Assembly: GCF_004379255.2 (NCBI RefSeq)
Contig: NC_056040.1
Coordinates: 2,832,257-2,896,256, forward strand
Direction of reading: 5' to 3'
DNA length: 64,000 bases
From: Salvia splendens
Taxonomy: Eukaryota > Streptophyta > Magnoliopsida > Lamiales > Lamiaceae
The translations under genes and the position numbers were made by a program. Positions 1 to 17,737 of this stretch are shown here, piece after piece. The notes beneath the pieces were generated by a model. It made no database searches and was not told the origin of the DNA. It was given only the letters and a program-made list of their open reading frames with translations. Numbering within the stretch: position 1 is the first letter of the stretch; each line of letters begins with the position of its first letter.

Positions 1-28
1 TCTGTCTCTCTCAACTGGTTTTCTCCAA

Positions 29-330
29 ATATGTTTGGTGGCAGGGTCATACGAGCGTTTCATTTGGGGCTACAAACTGAACAGTTCACTAACCCTAACC
101 CCACTCTTCTCCTTCCCCTCCCACCTCTCCACCATCAAAACCGTCGCCATCGCCGTCACTGTCGCGATCTCAGGCGGCAACGACGACTGCGTCAAAATAT
201 ACGACCTCGGGTATCGACGAGACGGAGGCGGAGCAAGCAGCCGCTCTGCTCGCTGAGACTGGCGGTGTAGACTCCCTACGTGATGAAGAGAGCCGGGGGA
301 AGCGCAGGCAGCCATGAGGAAGGCGACGCC
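29..330 (+). pseudogene. WD40 (PAK1IP1/MAK11-like) gene fragment fused to unrelated coding-like sequence
   Basis: Reading from about base 35, the translation begins VAGSYERFIWGYKLN and continues through a stretch ending GGNDDCVKIYDL. This resembles the N-terminus and first WD40 blade of plant p21-activated kinase-interacting protein 1-like proteins (MAK11 family, nucleolar, 60S biogenesis). The expected start ATG is missing, because the base context reads TTG-GTG. The homology stops after KIYDL near 213, where the rest of the propeller should continue. From about 214 another open stretch (DETEAEQAAALLAETGG) runs on in a different frame and ends at a TGA near 314; I do not recognise it. The piece is GC-rich compared with its AT-rich surroundings. 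It looks like a truncated or transposon-captured fragment rather than a working gene, although the window edge hides whatever lies upstream. Confidence 0.55.
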
Positions 331-639
331 CCTCTATTCCGATGGTGTGAATCCGCCAAGCTCCGGTGAGGTGCGGCGCTGACAGAAACACCGTATTAAT
401 GCCACGACGAGCGTTGCCTCAGCTCTCCGATCTGGGGAGTTCATGCCAAAAAATTTGGAAAGATAGGATAAAGACGGAGAAATCAACGGAGATAGGAGAA
501 GCCGACTTCGGCGAACTCACCGGGGAAGCGAGGAACGACGGCGGGCGAATTTGAGAGAGAAGCCGCTGCTGCTGTCCCCTCTCAATCGAGGGCTCGACTG
601 GGAAATTTGGTTTTGTGAAAGAGAGAAAGAAGGATCGGA

Positions 640-746
640 GGAAATGGAGGGGAACGGAGCTGGTGAATCTCCGGCGAGCCAGGCGAACGGCGACTCGCCG
701 AGAGAGGAGAGCGAAGAAGAAGAAGAGGCGCCGCTGATTTCCTAGA
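640..746 (+). pseudogene. Unrecognised short coding-like fragment (acidic N-terminus-like)
   Basis: An ATG at about 644 opens a 33-codon reading frame, MEGNGAGESPASQANGDS followed by a glutamate-rich run and EAPLIS, which ends at TAG. It is preceded by a purine-rich GAGAGA leader resembling a plant 5' UTR. It could be the first exon of a captured gene whose splice donor is lost. I see no continuation in the AT-rich DNA after 800, and the function is unknown. Confidence 0.25.
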
Positions 747-1109
747 ATAGGGTTTTGATTTGGGGAAGTTTTAATAAAAAAAAGAAACAAAAAGAATGAG
801 ATGGAGGAGCTGTCGCGTACAGCAGGGAGTATAAATTGGGCCTCCTCACCAATTAATTAGGTTTTGCCTGGAGTATACTGTTTTTTAGGTTTATTTGTGT
901 TAAAATTTTAGTCTAAGGAATGTATTATTTAGGCTTTATTTTTATTGGATTTTATGATTTTGAAAAAATTTATGAAAATTTAGTTTTAAATTGGGTGTTA
1001 CGTATATATCATTATATTTATGTTTTACAAATTAGGTTTTAATTTTGAACTATTAATTTATTGGACTTTGTATAAATATTTTTAATTTAAATTCATCTTT
1101 GTAATTAAG
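747..1109. other. AT-rich intergenic DNA, nothing recognised
   Basis: The GC-rich fragment block stops abruptly near 850 and is followed by AT-rich DNA without coding potential. Confidence 0.6.
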
Positions 1110-1862
1110 TTTATGTATGGTTATTTTGCCTTTTATTTGAGTTCAAATTAGAATTGTGCTAAATAGTTTAATTTTCCTTCTATTTGGGTTAAAATTAAAA
1201 TTTTATTCATCATTGTAATAATTTTTTCTCTGAATTAATCTATAAACTAAATGGCAACACAAATATATAATTTAATTTTCATGCTATATTTATTTAATTA
1301 AAATATTTAATATTTCATCCTCATAAAAATAAAGCCATTTTTTATATTCGATTCAATTGAATGACCGAAAGTTTTAATTATTCTTGAGTTTAACTGAATA
1401 TTAAAATAATACTACTATTCTAGAACATAGGGTATTCTACAGCCTAGATTTTGGTAATCTACATTTGTGCTTCGAAAATTGCTCTAGCATTTATGATTTT
1501 GTCTTGAAAATATGTGTGTTGGTGTTGTTGTCTTGAAAATATGTATGTCTTAAATATATATAATTTCATCTTATTCCTTAGCTTAATCTATAAACTTAGT
1601 ATTATTGTTTAATTAGATGCGAATTTAAATATGAGAATTAAAAAACTTTAATTAAGTAAATATATGATGAAAATTGTAAGCATTAGATATATATGTTGTC
1701 GTTTAGCTTGTGAATTAATTCAGGGAAAAAGTATTGCAATAAATTATTAAATTTCAATTTTAACCTAAATAAATGGAAGGCAAACTAAACTATCTAGCAC
1801 AATTCCAATTTAACTCAAATATATGGCTAATTAATATATAAATTTAATAACTTAATTAAAAA
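1110..1862. repeat. Long imperfect inverted repeat (foldback-type element)
   Basis: The arm at about 1110-1330 (containing GAATTGTGCTAAATAGTTTA) is matched in reverse complement by the arm at about 1620-1862 (containing TAAACTATCTAGCACAATTC). The arms are more than 200 bp long with scattered mismatches, around a spacer of roughly 290 bp. This is the shape of a foldback or long-TIR MITE. I could not fix the termini or a target-site duplication. Confidence 0.55.
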
Positions 1863-3186
1863 ATTAATGGTAGTGCACTATTTAAATGTGTTTTAAAATT
1901 TCTTCAAGAAGTTAGCATTTTGTTGGGCTATTATTTGTCCAATTGTTTTTGTCTTAAAAAATTATTTTTGTATAGAAGACACCTCATCTTTCCATTTCCC
2001 CTCCAAAAAGGGCATTAAGGTCTTTTCACCAAACTTGCACTGTAGATTAGTATAGATGATTGTTTTTTAGACTACGTGGTTACAGGTTTTAGTCCTATAA
2101 ATACCTTAAGTTCCTATAAATCTTTAGAAGATATTCACCGTCTAGAGGTTTAAATTTCATGTTGTGAATTATCAATTGTGAAAGAGTTGAAGTAAATTTT
2201 TCCAATCATATAGCTGAAAAAGTAATATGAATTATAGTATTTACATTCTAAGTTATAGGTCTGTTTTTTTCTTAGCCCAATTAGCACAATTATTCTGTTT
2301 AAAGTTCAATGGTTGAGTTTATATCTTTTGCATAAAAGATAAATTTTAAAACAGATACATGATAGATGATACAAATAAAGCTAATAATAATGGTTAGAAC
2401 TTACTTATAAAGATACGTATAAAATGTTAAATGTCTGTATATACCATTCAAACTCTTTATAAAGCAGATAGCACCATTACTGCTCTTTAGTATATATGCT
2501 GAATTTAAACATGTCACATGTTAGAGAAAGATCATAACAACATATGTTGAATTAGTTGGTAATATTTAGTCATATTTAGCAAAGAAATATTAATACTATG
2601 AGTTTTTATATAACTTCAATTCTATAACTTATTTAAAGCATCTTTAATCTGAGGGGGTTAATTTATGAGGTCTTTTTTCAGAGCATGATGTATGAGGATT
2701 TATTGGCTTACATAGATGTAATAGAATACTAATTATATCTATAGTGCTAAAAAATCATGATTGTGTCTATTTTCGAAATCAGTATTAAATTGGTCTTTTT
2801 TTTAACAAGACTCGACTCATTTTAAAGAAAATGACTATTACTAGACAAATCTTATCAACCGGTTTGCTTCAAATCTCTCCTTTATTGCGGTGCTCCTTCG
2901 TCCTCCGGCGCTGCGCTGTCCACCTGTTTGAGCGCCACCGGCGTACCCCTCAATTTGGCAGTATTGATTTTTTGAATGGCCAGAATAGTGCTTCCACAGT
3001 GAAAAGACTACAAGAGTAGGGAGAAAGACATTATTGTGAAGGGAATTGGGAAATGAAAGAAGTGAAGTGTCGTGTGGAATTGGAATACGGAGTATGCATA
3101 ATTGGGAATAGGAAAAACTAATAGGGAATAGAAAGAAATGAAAAGTTTTCGATATCTGTTTACATTTAGTATTTCTATTTCATTTG
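1863..3186. other. AT-rich intergenic DNA with no supported gene
   Basis: Apart from a short GC-richer patch at about 2860-2960 with an unrecognised 62-codon frame, the stretch is AT-rich and stop-dense. I see no gene or RNA in it. Confidence 0.5.
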
Positions 3187-3574
3187 AGGGATATTGGTAT
3201 CTAATATCATAAAACTTTCAAAAAATTGAGTTTTTCCCTTTACCTTTGAAATTGGCAAATAATACCAAGAACTTTACCCTGACTTTGTTATTTCCCACCA
3301 ATAAAATTCATGGCTATATTAATGGATTGAAGAACAAATTTGGAGGGTGTGCTTTAAGAAAAAATATACTCAAATATTAAAAAACTTGAAGCTCTCGAAG
3401 TTGTTGTCGAGAAATTACGAAAAAAATTCATATCATATTATTATTTTCTGGAATATTTTCATTGGTGGCAAATAACAAATTCAGGGTAAAGTTCGTGATA
3501 TTATTTGTCAATTTCAAAGTTCGTGGGAAACCCAACTTTTTAAAAGTTTTGTGATATTAAGTGTCAATATCCCT
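3187..3574. mobile_element. Foldback MITE with ~130-bp terminal inverted repeats
   Basis: The left end AGGGATATTGGTATCTAATA is matched by the reverse complement of the right end, AGGGATATTGACACTTAATA. The pairing continues for about 130 bp through TTTGAAATTGGCAAATAATA and GTTATTTCCCACCAAT. The element is 388 bp with almost no unique centre. Long TIRs suggest a Mutator-type MITE. A CATTT motif lies on both flanks, but no full 9-bp duplication is clear. Confidence 0.7.
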
Positions 3575-4217
3575 ACATTTTAATGTTCAATCTGCCAATT
3601 TTGTTAGTTGGGTGATTATGGGTTTTGTATTAATCCATAACTCATTTTTTATGGAATGGATCCTCTTCAGTTTCAAAAAACACAGCACCTCAGTGTTTAA
3701 AATGCAGCTCAAATTGAATGGAACGCATGAGATGTAAAAAAGGGTCATCCTTTTCTTGATTTTTAATTCATACATTTCTTTACAAAATGAAACGCAGATA
3801 TGAGATGTAAAAAGGGCCATCCTTTCCTCGATGGGAGTCATTTTTAGTGTGGTTACGAGTTTTAATAAATGACAAGAATAGTAAATTGAAAGAATTAGTG
3901 GAATATGTAGCCCACTTTTTACATCTGATTTTATAATAGAATGGGAATGAATTTTTTTTTGAGTTAGTAGAATATGAGACCTACTAAATATTTATGATAA
4001 AAACGAAATACGATTCTTATACTTAATTAATGTTATTCTATGTTCTCTTTTTTGTCTTTGTACATATACGGTTCCGTACAAGTCAAATGATGGTTCTTTG
4101 AATTGGAAACGTAGTTTTTGTTCAAGTTTCTTTTGGATCACTTTTCAAAATTTGAAGTTAAAGAGTGAAAAGTTTTTGGGGTATATTTAATTATTTAACT
4201 TTTTAAATAACTGAATA

Positions 4218-4436
4218 GCGATATGTTATATTGCTAACCTTTTAAGTTGCAAACTCTGCTAATTCATCCGTACAGTGTATTAAAAATATCAGCATATAAT
4301 GTCAACCTAATTTATTGAAATGTCACCAAAATTATGTATTGTCATTTTAATGTCATCGCGTTGGTATTTTTAATATATTGCGGTGATGAGTTAGTAGAGT
4401 TAGCAACTTAAGAAAGTTAACAATTGATCACACCCC
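4218..4436. mobile_element. Small repeat element, related to the copy at 19133-19401
   Basis: It shares a diverged core with 19133-19401: TTGCTAACCTTTTAAG..., several ATGTCA/TTGACATT motifs, and an end reading TAAGAAAGTTAACAATTGAT followed by CACACCCC. The two ends (GCTAAC... and the reverse complement of ...GTTAGC/GTTAAC) form a weak terminal inverted repeat. It is a non-coding MITE-like element, more decayed than its relative. Confidence 0.5.
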
Positions 4437-4570
4437 TAATAGAATGAATAAATAATTTATTACTCCTATTAAGTTTTTAAGAAAATAGGGTAATTCGGGT
4501 AAACCCGATCGGGCTAAAATTCCGTACCCGAATACTGATATCCATTTTGATAGCCCTAATTCAAATTATT

Positions 4571-4812
4571 CTCTCACCGTCTCAAGATAAGCGAAACACT
4601 TCTTTTGGACACGAGATTTAAAGAATTGATATTTAAATAGTTAAAGTAGATAGAGTAAAGTATGAGAAAGAGAAAAGTAGAGAAGTAAAGAGAGAACAAA
4701 GTATGTGGAGAATAAAGTAAGAGATGAAACTTTTGCTGAAAAGGGAAATGACTCACTTATAGTGGGACATCCCGAAAAAGAATACCACTAGCTTATCTTG
4801 GGACGGAGGGAG
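4571..4812. mobile_element. Stowaway-type MITE
   Basis: It ends in GGGACGGAGGGAG followed by TA, the Stowaway (Tc1/mariner MITE) terminal signature. Its left end CTCTCACCGTCTCAAGATAAG pairs with the right-hand CTTATCTTGGGACGGAG. It is about 242 bp and non-coding. The left TA duplication is not clean. Confidence 0.7.
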
Positions 4813-5050
4813 TATGATTTTTTTCCTCTTTGATCTTTAGTCGCATAGAATCCTTTATTTGTTTATCTTATTCTAACTATCACGTACTCTTTGATAGTTA
4901 GTCGCACATCTCTTTTTTTTAAATGTTTATGATGGTATGAATACTTATTGTAATTAACACTTACTTTAACTATGAACTTCATTCATTTCATCTTTTTTTT
5001 AATAATCTGCTTCGCTTAGAATTTATATTCACTATTTGAAAATCTTATGT

Positions 5051-5079
5051 CCTGTGCATAGCACGGGTGATAACACTAG
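5051..5079 (+). mobile_element. Helitron-like 3' terminus
   Basis: A 7-bp stem, CCTGTGC/GCACGGG around an ATA loop (one G-T pair), is followed 8 bp later by CTAG and then T. A hairpin about 10 nt before CTRR with insertion next to T is the diagnostic Helitron 3' end. The element body would lie to the left. No 5' TC end was identified, so its length is unknown. A related terminus lies at about 55737 on the other strand. Confidence 0.45.
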
Positions 5080-5479
5080 TTTGATTAAAGTAAGACATTG
5101 TTGCTTACTTTTTAATTGTTTTCATATTTAGATTTTTGAATGGTAATTTGGAGTTTGGATTTTTTGGCATTGTAATTGAATTTGAATTACATATTTACTT
5201 TACAGGTGGTATTTGTGCAGCTCATATGATTATTTAAAGTAGATATTTCAAAGATTACATAGGGATCTCAATTCTCAACAAAATTAAATAATAATAAAAA
5301 GTTTCAAGTGAGACTATTACATTCATCAAGTAGTATTTAAAAAAAACATCTAAAATATACAAATAATATTTAAAAAAGAAGATTTCAAAAAAAAATGTTT
5401 CGGGTCGGGTACGGGTATCGGGACTAACTTTTCGGCCAAAATCGGGTGCGGGTACCCGTTTCGACACCCCAACTAACAA

Positions 5480-6209
5480 TTATACAGAAAAAATTTAGAG
5501 ATGATCAATAAGTCATAATAGGGATTCTCATTATAATTCATTATTCCATGAATCTTAAAGAACCAATATAATTAAACTATATACCCAATTCATTTCTCAA
5601 ATCCTACAATCATTGTCCACTGTAATTCCAATTGTTATGGTGTCTGCTGCTCGCGTCAGTATTTACAGTTTTATGTAAATAGCCAAATAAAACATTTCTA
5701 CTCCGCTTCAGCTAAGTTACATTGGTCTAACTATTTTTTCTTGATATTTTTATACTGTAATAAATTATCCGAAAAATGAATCCCAAATATAGTCCCACGA
5801 GTGTGTCGCTTTCCTATTCGCCGATGGGAAGCAGGCGCGTGGTAGAACATCACCTCTTCCTCGCGCAACTCACCTTGCATCATTCCACCTACAACACGTT
5901 CCGTTCCACCGAAACGTGATGCTAGTTAAGTGTTGCGGATGCCCTAAGCATATCCTATCCTATCATATTTTTTTGTAAAATTCCAATCAATTTTTCCCAA
6001 AATAGAGCAACTGTGAAAGTGGAAGTTAAACACGGTTAGCCCCCAAAATCAATAACTTGAAGACTATCTCTATCTCGAGTTGCTCAATCTACACTTCCCT
6101 TTCACTACATCCAATCTATACATACACACAGCTGTATCTATCACCTCGAATAATTAATGCTTAGCTGGTCGATTGAAGAGGGTTTAGGGTTTTTGTGAAT
6201 TGTGCGGCA
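5480..6209 (+). promoter_or_regulatory. PEX6 upstream region and 5' leader
   Basis: This is the interval upstream of the PEX6 start codon. A GC-richer patch at about 5810-5945 ends in GCGGATGCCC-TAA, which looks like the right end of a decayed Harbinger MITE. A CT-rich stretch at about 6060-6130 and the motif TTTAGGGTTTTTGTGAATTG before the ATG are plausible 5' UTR. No clear TATA box was identified. Confidence 0.35.
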
Positions 6210-11489
<5,280 letters not shown>

Positions 11490-11495
11490 ATCATA

Positions 11496-11862
11496 GTAAA
11501 ACCGTTGACACATTGTATAATAAACACAATTTTCCACTCAATATATACAAGTTTGAGATTTAATTACCAATCTCTCTCTTAAATCAATTCGCAAATCTTC
11601 CATTCAAAGTTATTTCAAACAGTGTCACATTTTCAACGTGAAACAGCTCATGTAACGCAATCATGAAATACGAGTTTCACTAAATCCAATATAGATTCAC
11701 ATACTGCAAAGTTAGAGACACAAACCACACAAAATTGAGCAAATATGAACAATGGATTATGGAATCAACTCCACAGCAAAATGTAAAAGTTCAAAGAGTC
11801 GCTTGAATATGCAGACAAAGAATGAAGCTACTTTTCAACTACCACACGCACGAAACTCCAAA
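11496..11862. repeat. Inverted copy of the BPA1-like gene 3' end, within the PEX6 3' region
   Basis: Starting 7 nt after the PEX6 stop codon, about 367 bp are the reverse complement of 17738-18108, which lies about 80 bp after the stop codon of the BPA1-like gene. Identity is very high by eye, with only a few substitutions and short indels. The two genes run in the same direction, so their 3' UTRs would be complementary to each other. Which copy is ancestral cannot be told from this window. Confidence 0.9.
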
Positions 11863-12154
11863 TCATATTAAAGGGTTTATGTGCGAATCTACCAAACCAA
11901 ATTTGGACTTTAAAACGATGTTCACCATTAATTTTTTACGGAGCTGTTAAATATGAATCAAAACATATTATTTAGGACCAAAAGCTAACACATTTTATTT
12001 TTGGGCAAATGTACTGGATCGATTTTAGACTTTAGCGTAGTACAATTTTTAACCGTATAATTTACCTTGGAGGTGGATTTTTAATTTGGTGAAGAATGAT
12101 TTAGTTATCTCCCTTCAATCAATTTCTACACATATATATACATATACCCTCATA

Positions 12155-12443
12155 GGGGTTTTGATCTATGCAAAGCTCATTCTTAATACAAAAATGCAGT
12201 ACCAAGCATACAAAAGTTATTTTTAAGTCATCATAAGCTTATTTTTACGTCATTATAGCAATGATGACATAAAATGATCTTAACATGACCTCAAACCCAA
12301 ACTTTATAATATGACCATAAAACTAATTTATAATGACCCTCCGTATTTTTATTTAATTATTGACCATTAGATTGTCAAATCTCATGGTCAGGATTTGGTC
12401 TGGATTTTGTATTGAAATCAATTTTTGTATTGATCATTTTCCT
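12155..12443. mobile_element. 289-bp Mutator-type MITE, copy 1
   Basis: It is bounded by a perfect 9-bp duplication ACCCTCATA (12146-12154 and 12444-12452). The ends GGGGTTTTGATC and TTGATCATTTTCC form a short imperfect inverted repeat. A homologous copy of exactly the same length lies at 18817-19105. It is non-coding. Confidence 0.65.
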
Positions 12444-12452
12444 ACCCTCATA

Positions 12453-13944
12453 GTATGTATGTATGTATGTACTATGTGAAACGTGGTTAGAGACACAAGT
12501 TATTAGTTTTGTGCTTGAATATTCCTTGGAAAATCAAGTTTATATCAAACGCGGGCAAACGCTCCAAGTTTTGGGTCATTAATTGGTTGAATGAATAAAA
12601 TGATAATATCCCTATTAATCAAAAAATAACTAAATAAAAGATATGAAAGATAGGAAAGATATGATATTAATGTCTCGTATCAGCTCCATACCCACCCAAT
12701 TAAAATCAATCCAAGTTTTGGCATTTAATAGGTGTTGGAATTCTCAGGCAAAAAAGTGGAAAATATTCCCCAAACAGCCAGCAACTCCAACTCCAACTCC
12801 AAAAGGAAATTAAACTTCAAGCAAATCCCAAATTACATATTGAAATATCTTGAAAACCTCATACTATAATATTGCGATTAGTCAGACCACTAAATAAAGC
12901 TGTGTCATTGTATCATTGGTATATATATGGCCTAATTAGCCTTATGCAATTGACTTTTAAATTCATGCCATTGATTATTATTTTTATTATTATCGTTGAA
13001 TCTTATCTATCAACTAGCTTTTTTTATTATATATGATCACAAGAAAAGTATTTGCATTATTGTATTCTATCCAATGATAGTACAATATTATACTGTAGTT
13101 TCTTCTACTAAATGTACTTGCCGCAAATATTCATATATATGTCACTTTATTCCTTGTGTATAATTGTTGTTCTCATCAAAGTCTAATCAACAACAATATT
13201 GATATTCTCGAAAAACTTGTGGAGAATAGTGCAATGTGAAAAAGATGATCTTAAAAATGATAAACAAATAGTCAATATTGGTGTTCACTCCACCTATACT
13301 ATTCTTCCTATCTACAATTTAAAATTCCAATTTCACTTAGATGGATTTTAGAAAATATATTAAAAATTGGAAAATGGTAGTAATAAAATTTGACTCGACT
13401 TACCTAAAATGATAAAAGAAAAAAAAAACTTCAAATCTTAAACGTTTTGAAATGATAAAATGAGACATTATTTTATAGACGTATGAAATTACATAAATCG
13501 GACTCCTGGTTGATATTCTTGTTGATGAAAATTCTAATAATAATAATAAGATATTAAAGAAATTTGTTCACAACCATGGAAAAATGAAAATTGAGTCAAG
13601 AAATATAAAGAAAAATGAAAAACAAAATGGTGATACGTGGAAATTAATTAACGCCGTTAGTTTGGTTAGGGTTGTTTTGTATATATGGAGAAATGTAAGG
13701 AGGTTGATGCAATTAACCGAAATTAGCAATTATTAATTAGGTGAAATTATACCGAAATGAAATATTTGAAGCTCAACATTCTTCTGCGCTCTCTCTCTCT
13801 CCAAGAGTCGTCTCCCTATTTACGTGCAAATTAACACGCACTAATACACACAGTAGGCGTGCAAGTACGGACTCTGAGGTCACGCCTTATTGCTGAGCGA
13901 TTCTCGAATAGATTTGAAGGAGATCTGACAAAATTTAATTGACA
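12453..13944. other. Intergenic DNA and BPA1-like 5' leader
   Basis: The stretch is AT-rich with TATG and ATT microsatellite-like runs and no coding potential. A TATATATGG motif at about 13680-13687 and a CT-rich run (GCGCTCTCTCTCTCTCC, about 13785) suggest the promoter and 5' UTR of the BPA1-like gene. Confidence 0.4.
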
Positions 13945-16900
13945 ATGCCAGTAAGATTATGAACATAGAATATTTGATTCCAATGGTGATTTTTGATTTT
14001 GATTTTTGACAAAAACTTTTTTAGCAGACAAGGACAGTTCAAGTTAAGCAGGTTTCGGATCTAGCTACCGAGAGAGAAATTCACGAGTTCTTTTCCTTTT
14101 CCGGTGAAATTGAGCACATTGAGATCTGCAGGTACGATTTCTTTTCTTATCTCTTCTTTTAATGTTTTCTGGCGGATTCTTTTCTTTACGCCTTCAAATT
14201 TGATAAGTTTATTCTTCCTGTTTAATTTGAGGTGGTTGCAGAGAGCCTGGGCAGTCCAAAACTGCGTTTGTGACTTTTAAAGATCCAAAGGCGCTTGAAA
14301 TAGCGTGTTTGTTATCGGTAATCTCCTCTATCTACGCCTTTGAATTTGATAAGTTTCTTCCTCCTGTTTATTTTTTGCGATTGTACATAATTCTTGAAAT
14401 TCGACATAACATGTTTGTGGTCTTTACTGAATAACTGATAAGTTGGAATGGAAACTTCTTGGTTCAGCTGTCAATTAGCTAGCTATCTACAACAATAAGA
14501 ATAACCTGTGTTACCAATAACTGTAACTACCAATAATTTGTGCCAAATTTTGTTGGAACTTGGTTGACTGGAGTCAAAGTTATTAGAACCTAAAGGTACT
14601 AGGAATAGCAGTACATAAGTAAGAGTGCAGTGTTGTGTCGAAGAAGGGTCCCTAATTCCAAAAGTTGTGCGTAAATGATGCGTCTCGTCTCGGAACAAAA
14701 GTACTACAACTCCAACTAGCCTAGATTAATCTCCCAAGCTCGAAAATTATGGTGGGTAGACTATAGGTGTGGTAGGTTAGACTTTTTAGAAGTCATATAC
14801 CCTCTTTCCAAAATTTGTTCAAGCTCTTCTTTGCAGTATGACTTACCACTGCAAGTCCTGGTGCTCCAACCTTTTCCTGGGACATTTTCATGGCCCGGGC
14901 AAGGTCTGATATTTTACCGCTTAAACATAATTCACGAAATGGAAACCTTTGTTCCTTTAGACCATGAATTCAATTGAAATTTTATTATCCTAATTAAGTT
15001 AATTAACATATCTTACTTTAATCTAATAGTTACAAAATCTGTTAGTTTTTCATAAATTAACTGAAAAATATTTTCCGGAATAGTGGAATACAGAATATCT
15101 GTTCTACGCCATCTAGGTGAAAATGTTGAATTATCTTGGTTGTTTCTAAGAGGTCATGTTAGAATCTTAGATTTCTTTGTGTGTGTTTATAGAGCGGATG
15201 AAAAATATCCTAATTGCATAAGCTTGGTTTACTCACTTCTTTCTTCCCACTTGGCTAGGGATTGCATGACAGAATGAGTGTTACACATTATTCTCTTGGT
15301 TTGACATTGACACATATCGTGTTTTTGTGAAAATTTAGTAATTTTTGCCTTTCTAAAAGATCTTACATGCCCTCAAAATAAGATTTAAGAGATATAAGCT
15401 TCTTTTATAAAAAGTTAAGGACATCCTAAATTATTTTATGATATTATTGTTGCAAAATTCTTAAATTCAATTATTTTAAAGTACAAACTGTTTATTAAAG
15501 GTGTCCTTAAAGCTCTATGATCCTATGCTATCCAATCATTTCAACCGCTTAATTTAAGTACAATATCTAACATGTTGTAGGTGTACTTGACTTCATTTCT
15601 TTTATATGTTAACAGCTATACCTGAATTATTTGATATGTTAACAGCTATACCTAGTATGGTCTGAATACGTGAATGGAGAATCTGAATAAATATCAGAAT
15701 CGTATATTAAGTTGTAATTCATGCTAATGCGGCCATAATTTGTTTCCAATAATAATGTACAACATATTTAATGAAGAATGTAAATAAATGTCAGAATTGT
15801 AATATTGTAGTATTATTGTATATTAAGTTGTAATTCATGATGTTTGAGATTTGTTATCTCATGCTACACTTATTTGATATGCTCTTGTTTTTTTGTCCAG
15901 TCAGTTGATTTTCCTTTATTGTCTCGGATTTTTGGCCGTGTTTTGAGTATTTTTGACTGTTGCTTTCTTAAAACTTACTACAATTCATAGTTATTCCTGA
16001 TTTCAAATTCTCTCACATGTGTCTTGCAGGGTGCAACAATAGTGAACCAGGTTGTTAGCATCACACCTACAGAAAATTATGTACCTCAACCAGAGACTCG
16101 GGTAACATTCATATACAATTTTGATGATTTCTTGTTCTTTTCCACAATGTCATGAAGTGGTGTCTTGTGTATTCAGGAACTGCAAGTCACTGAAAACACT
16201 GCAAGCATATCTCAGGGGAATAATTCTCCAGTTGCTGAGGTAATAAAATGTACTGATGTCCTATTTTAGGCTACGCCAGAACTTATTTATCAATTAGAAT
16301 GGCCAACAGAGTCTCTCACCGGTGTCTTGAAATAACAGGACAATACATATATGAATATTTTTCTTAAGTGTTTTTTAAATTGTCTAAAGCTAATTTTAGT
16401 TCAGTCTATTTGATCTAGAATCTGTAATTTTAATAATGGTTTCCTCTCATTTCTTAGCAGGAAAATGTGAGCCCAAACAGTGGGAGAGTGTATGTTAATA
16501 AGGCCCAAGATGTTGTGTCAAGTATGATTGCAAAAGGTTCAGCTATTGGTCATGATGCTGTAAACAAGGCTAAAGCCTTTGATGAAAAGCACAAGTTGAC
16601 TGCCAATGCATCAGCCAGAGTCATTTCATTTGACCAGAGAGTTGGGATAACAGAAAAATTTACTGTTGGCATTACCGTTGTAAATGAGAAAGTGAAATCT
16701 GTGGACCAAAAGTTTCAGGTGTCAGATAAAACCATGTCAGCTCTCATGGCTGCAGAAAGGAAATTAAATGATACTGGATCAGCTGTTAAATCTAGCAGGT
16801 TTGTAATTCTAACAAACACTATATGGAGTTACCCTGTTTACGTTTCTTTTTACTCAAATAAGTGGAAAAAAAGATTGAAATTTCTTGTATATTAACCTAG

Positions 16901-17659
16901 AGACCCCTTACATTTTCCCATGGGAAAAAAGCAAAATGTCCTGTATTTACGCAGTCTAGTTTGATGTAGCGAAAATGTTGAAGCATGTAATGAGTAGCTT
17001 TTTATAGACTGCATGATTTATGTTTGTTTCTTTACCGACTCTTGGTTAGTTTTGTGGTGATCATTTAGAATTTTTTTCATTTTTCCCCTTTCGAATGTTC
17101 AAGGCTAAATATACATCTAATCATCTGTACAGGTACGTGACAGCTGGAACAAGTTGGTTGAATGGTGCTTTCACGAAAGTGGCAAAAGTTGGCCAGGTAG
17201 CTGGTTCAAAAACTAGAGAAAAATGGAATATGGCATTGTCAAATATAAGGGCCAAGGTGTGCATCTAGCCTCTGTTTCATTTCATATATGCCATCCTTGA
17301 AAGAAGCTGAATGAAACTTCTAGGTTTGGGATTTCTTTTAGTATTTTTAGAGGGGGGGGGTGCCTGCTTATTTTGTCCTTTTATATTGACACTTTACTTA
17401 CAATGTTCATTTATTTCTTCGTTCTGTTAGAGCCTCAATATTGACTTCATTCCTTACATTTCTGCCTATTCTTGCTTTCCTGAGGTTTATGGTTTAGAAA
17501 CATGTCTCTTTGGGAGTTGCGTCGTATGCTCAGCACTAGTTTCTTTTACCAAATTGAACTTCAGCAGATTGTTATAAAAAGCACCATGTTTTTCTTGCTC
17601 TGACACTCTTTGACATCGTTGTTGCACTTAAAATGCAGGATTCCCCTATTGCAGCCTAA
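13945..17659 (+). CDS. BPA1-like RRM protein (binding partner of ACD11 family)
   Basis: Eight coding exons (13945-13950, 14028-14131, 14242-14317, 16030-16101, 16177-16239, 16461-16798, 17133-17256, 17639-17659) encode 267 aa ending DSPIAA. An N-terminal RRM fold spans about residues 3-80 (TVQVKQVSDLATEREIHEFF...SKTAFVTFKDPKALEIACLL). It is followed by a long helical segment (DVVSSMIAKGSAIGHDAVNK...) with repeated charged heptads. This is the layout of plant BPA1 and BPA1-like proteins, which bind the sphingolipid-transfer protein ACD11 and dampen cell death and ROS signalling. The first coding exon holds only Met-Pro. Introns 1 and 5 end in tandem acceptors (TTAGCAG and TTAGCAG-G), so one extra glutamine could be included at either place. 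Intron 3 is 1.7 kb. The RRM in this family is RNA-binding-like but is used as a protein interaction module. Confidence 0.88.
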
Positions 17660-17737
17660 GTTAACGTAGATGGAGTGTCGCTGAATGCTTGCCATTCTTC
17701 TGATGGCTTGGTTTGGAATGATTATTGATATGTCCAA

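Noticed and set aside
2831..3019. 62-codon frame in a GC-richer patch
   Set aside because: No recognisable domain, no splice signals or promoter. It could be a tiny gene fragment but cannot be supported.
4490..5480. CGGGTACCCG-rich segments (about 4495-4560 and 5400-5475) as the two ends of one hAT-like element
   Set aside because: Both segments point the same way rather than forming inverted ends, so a single element is not supported.
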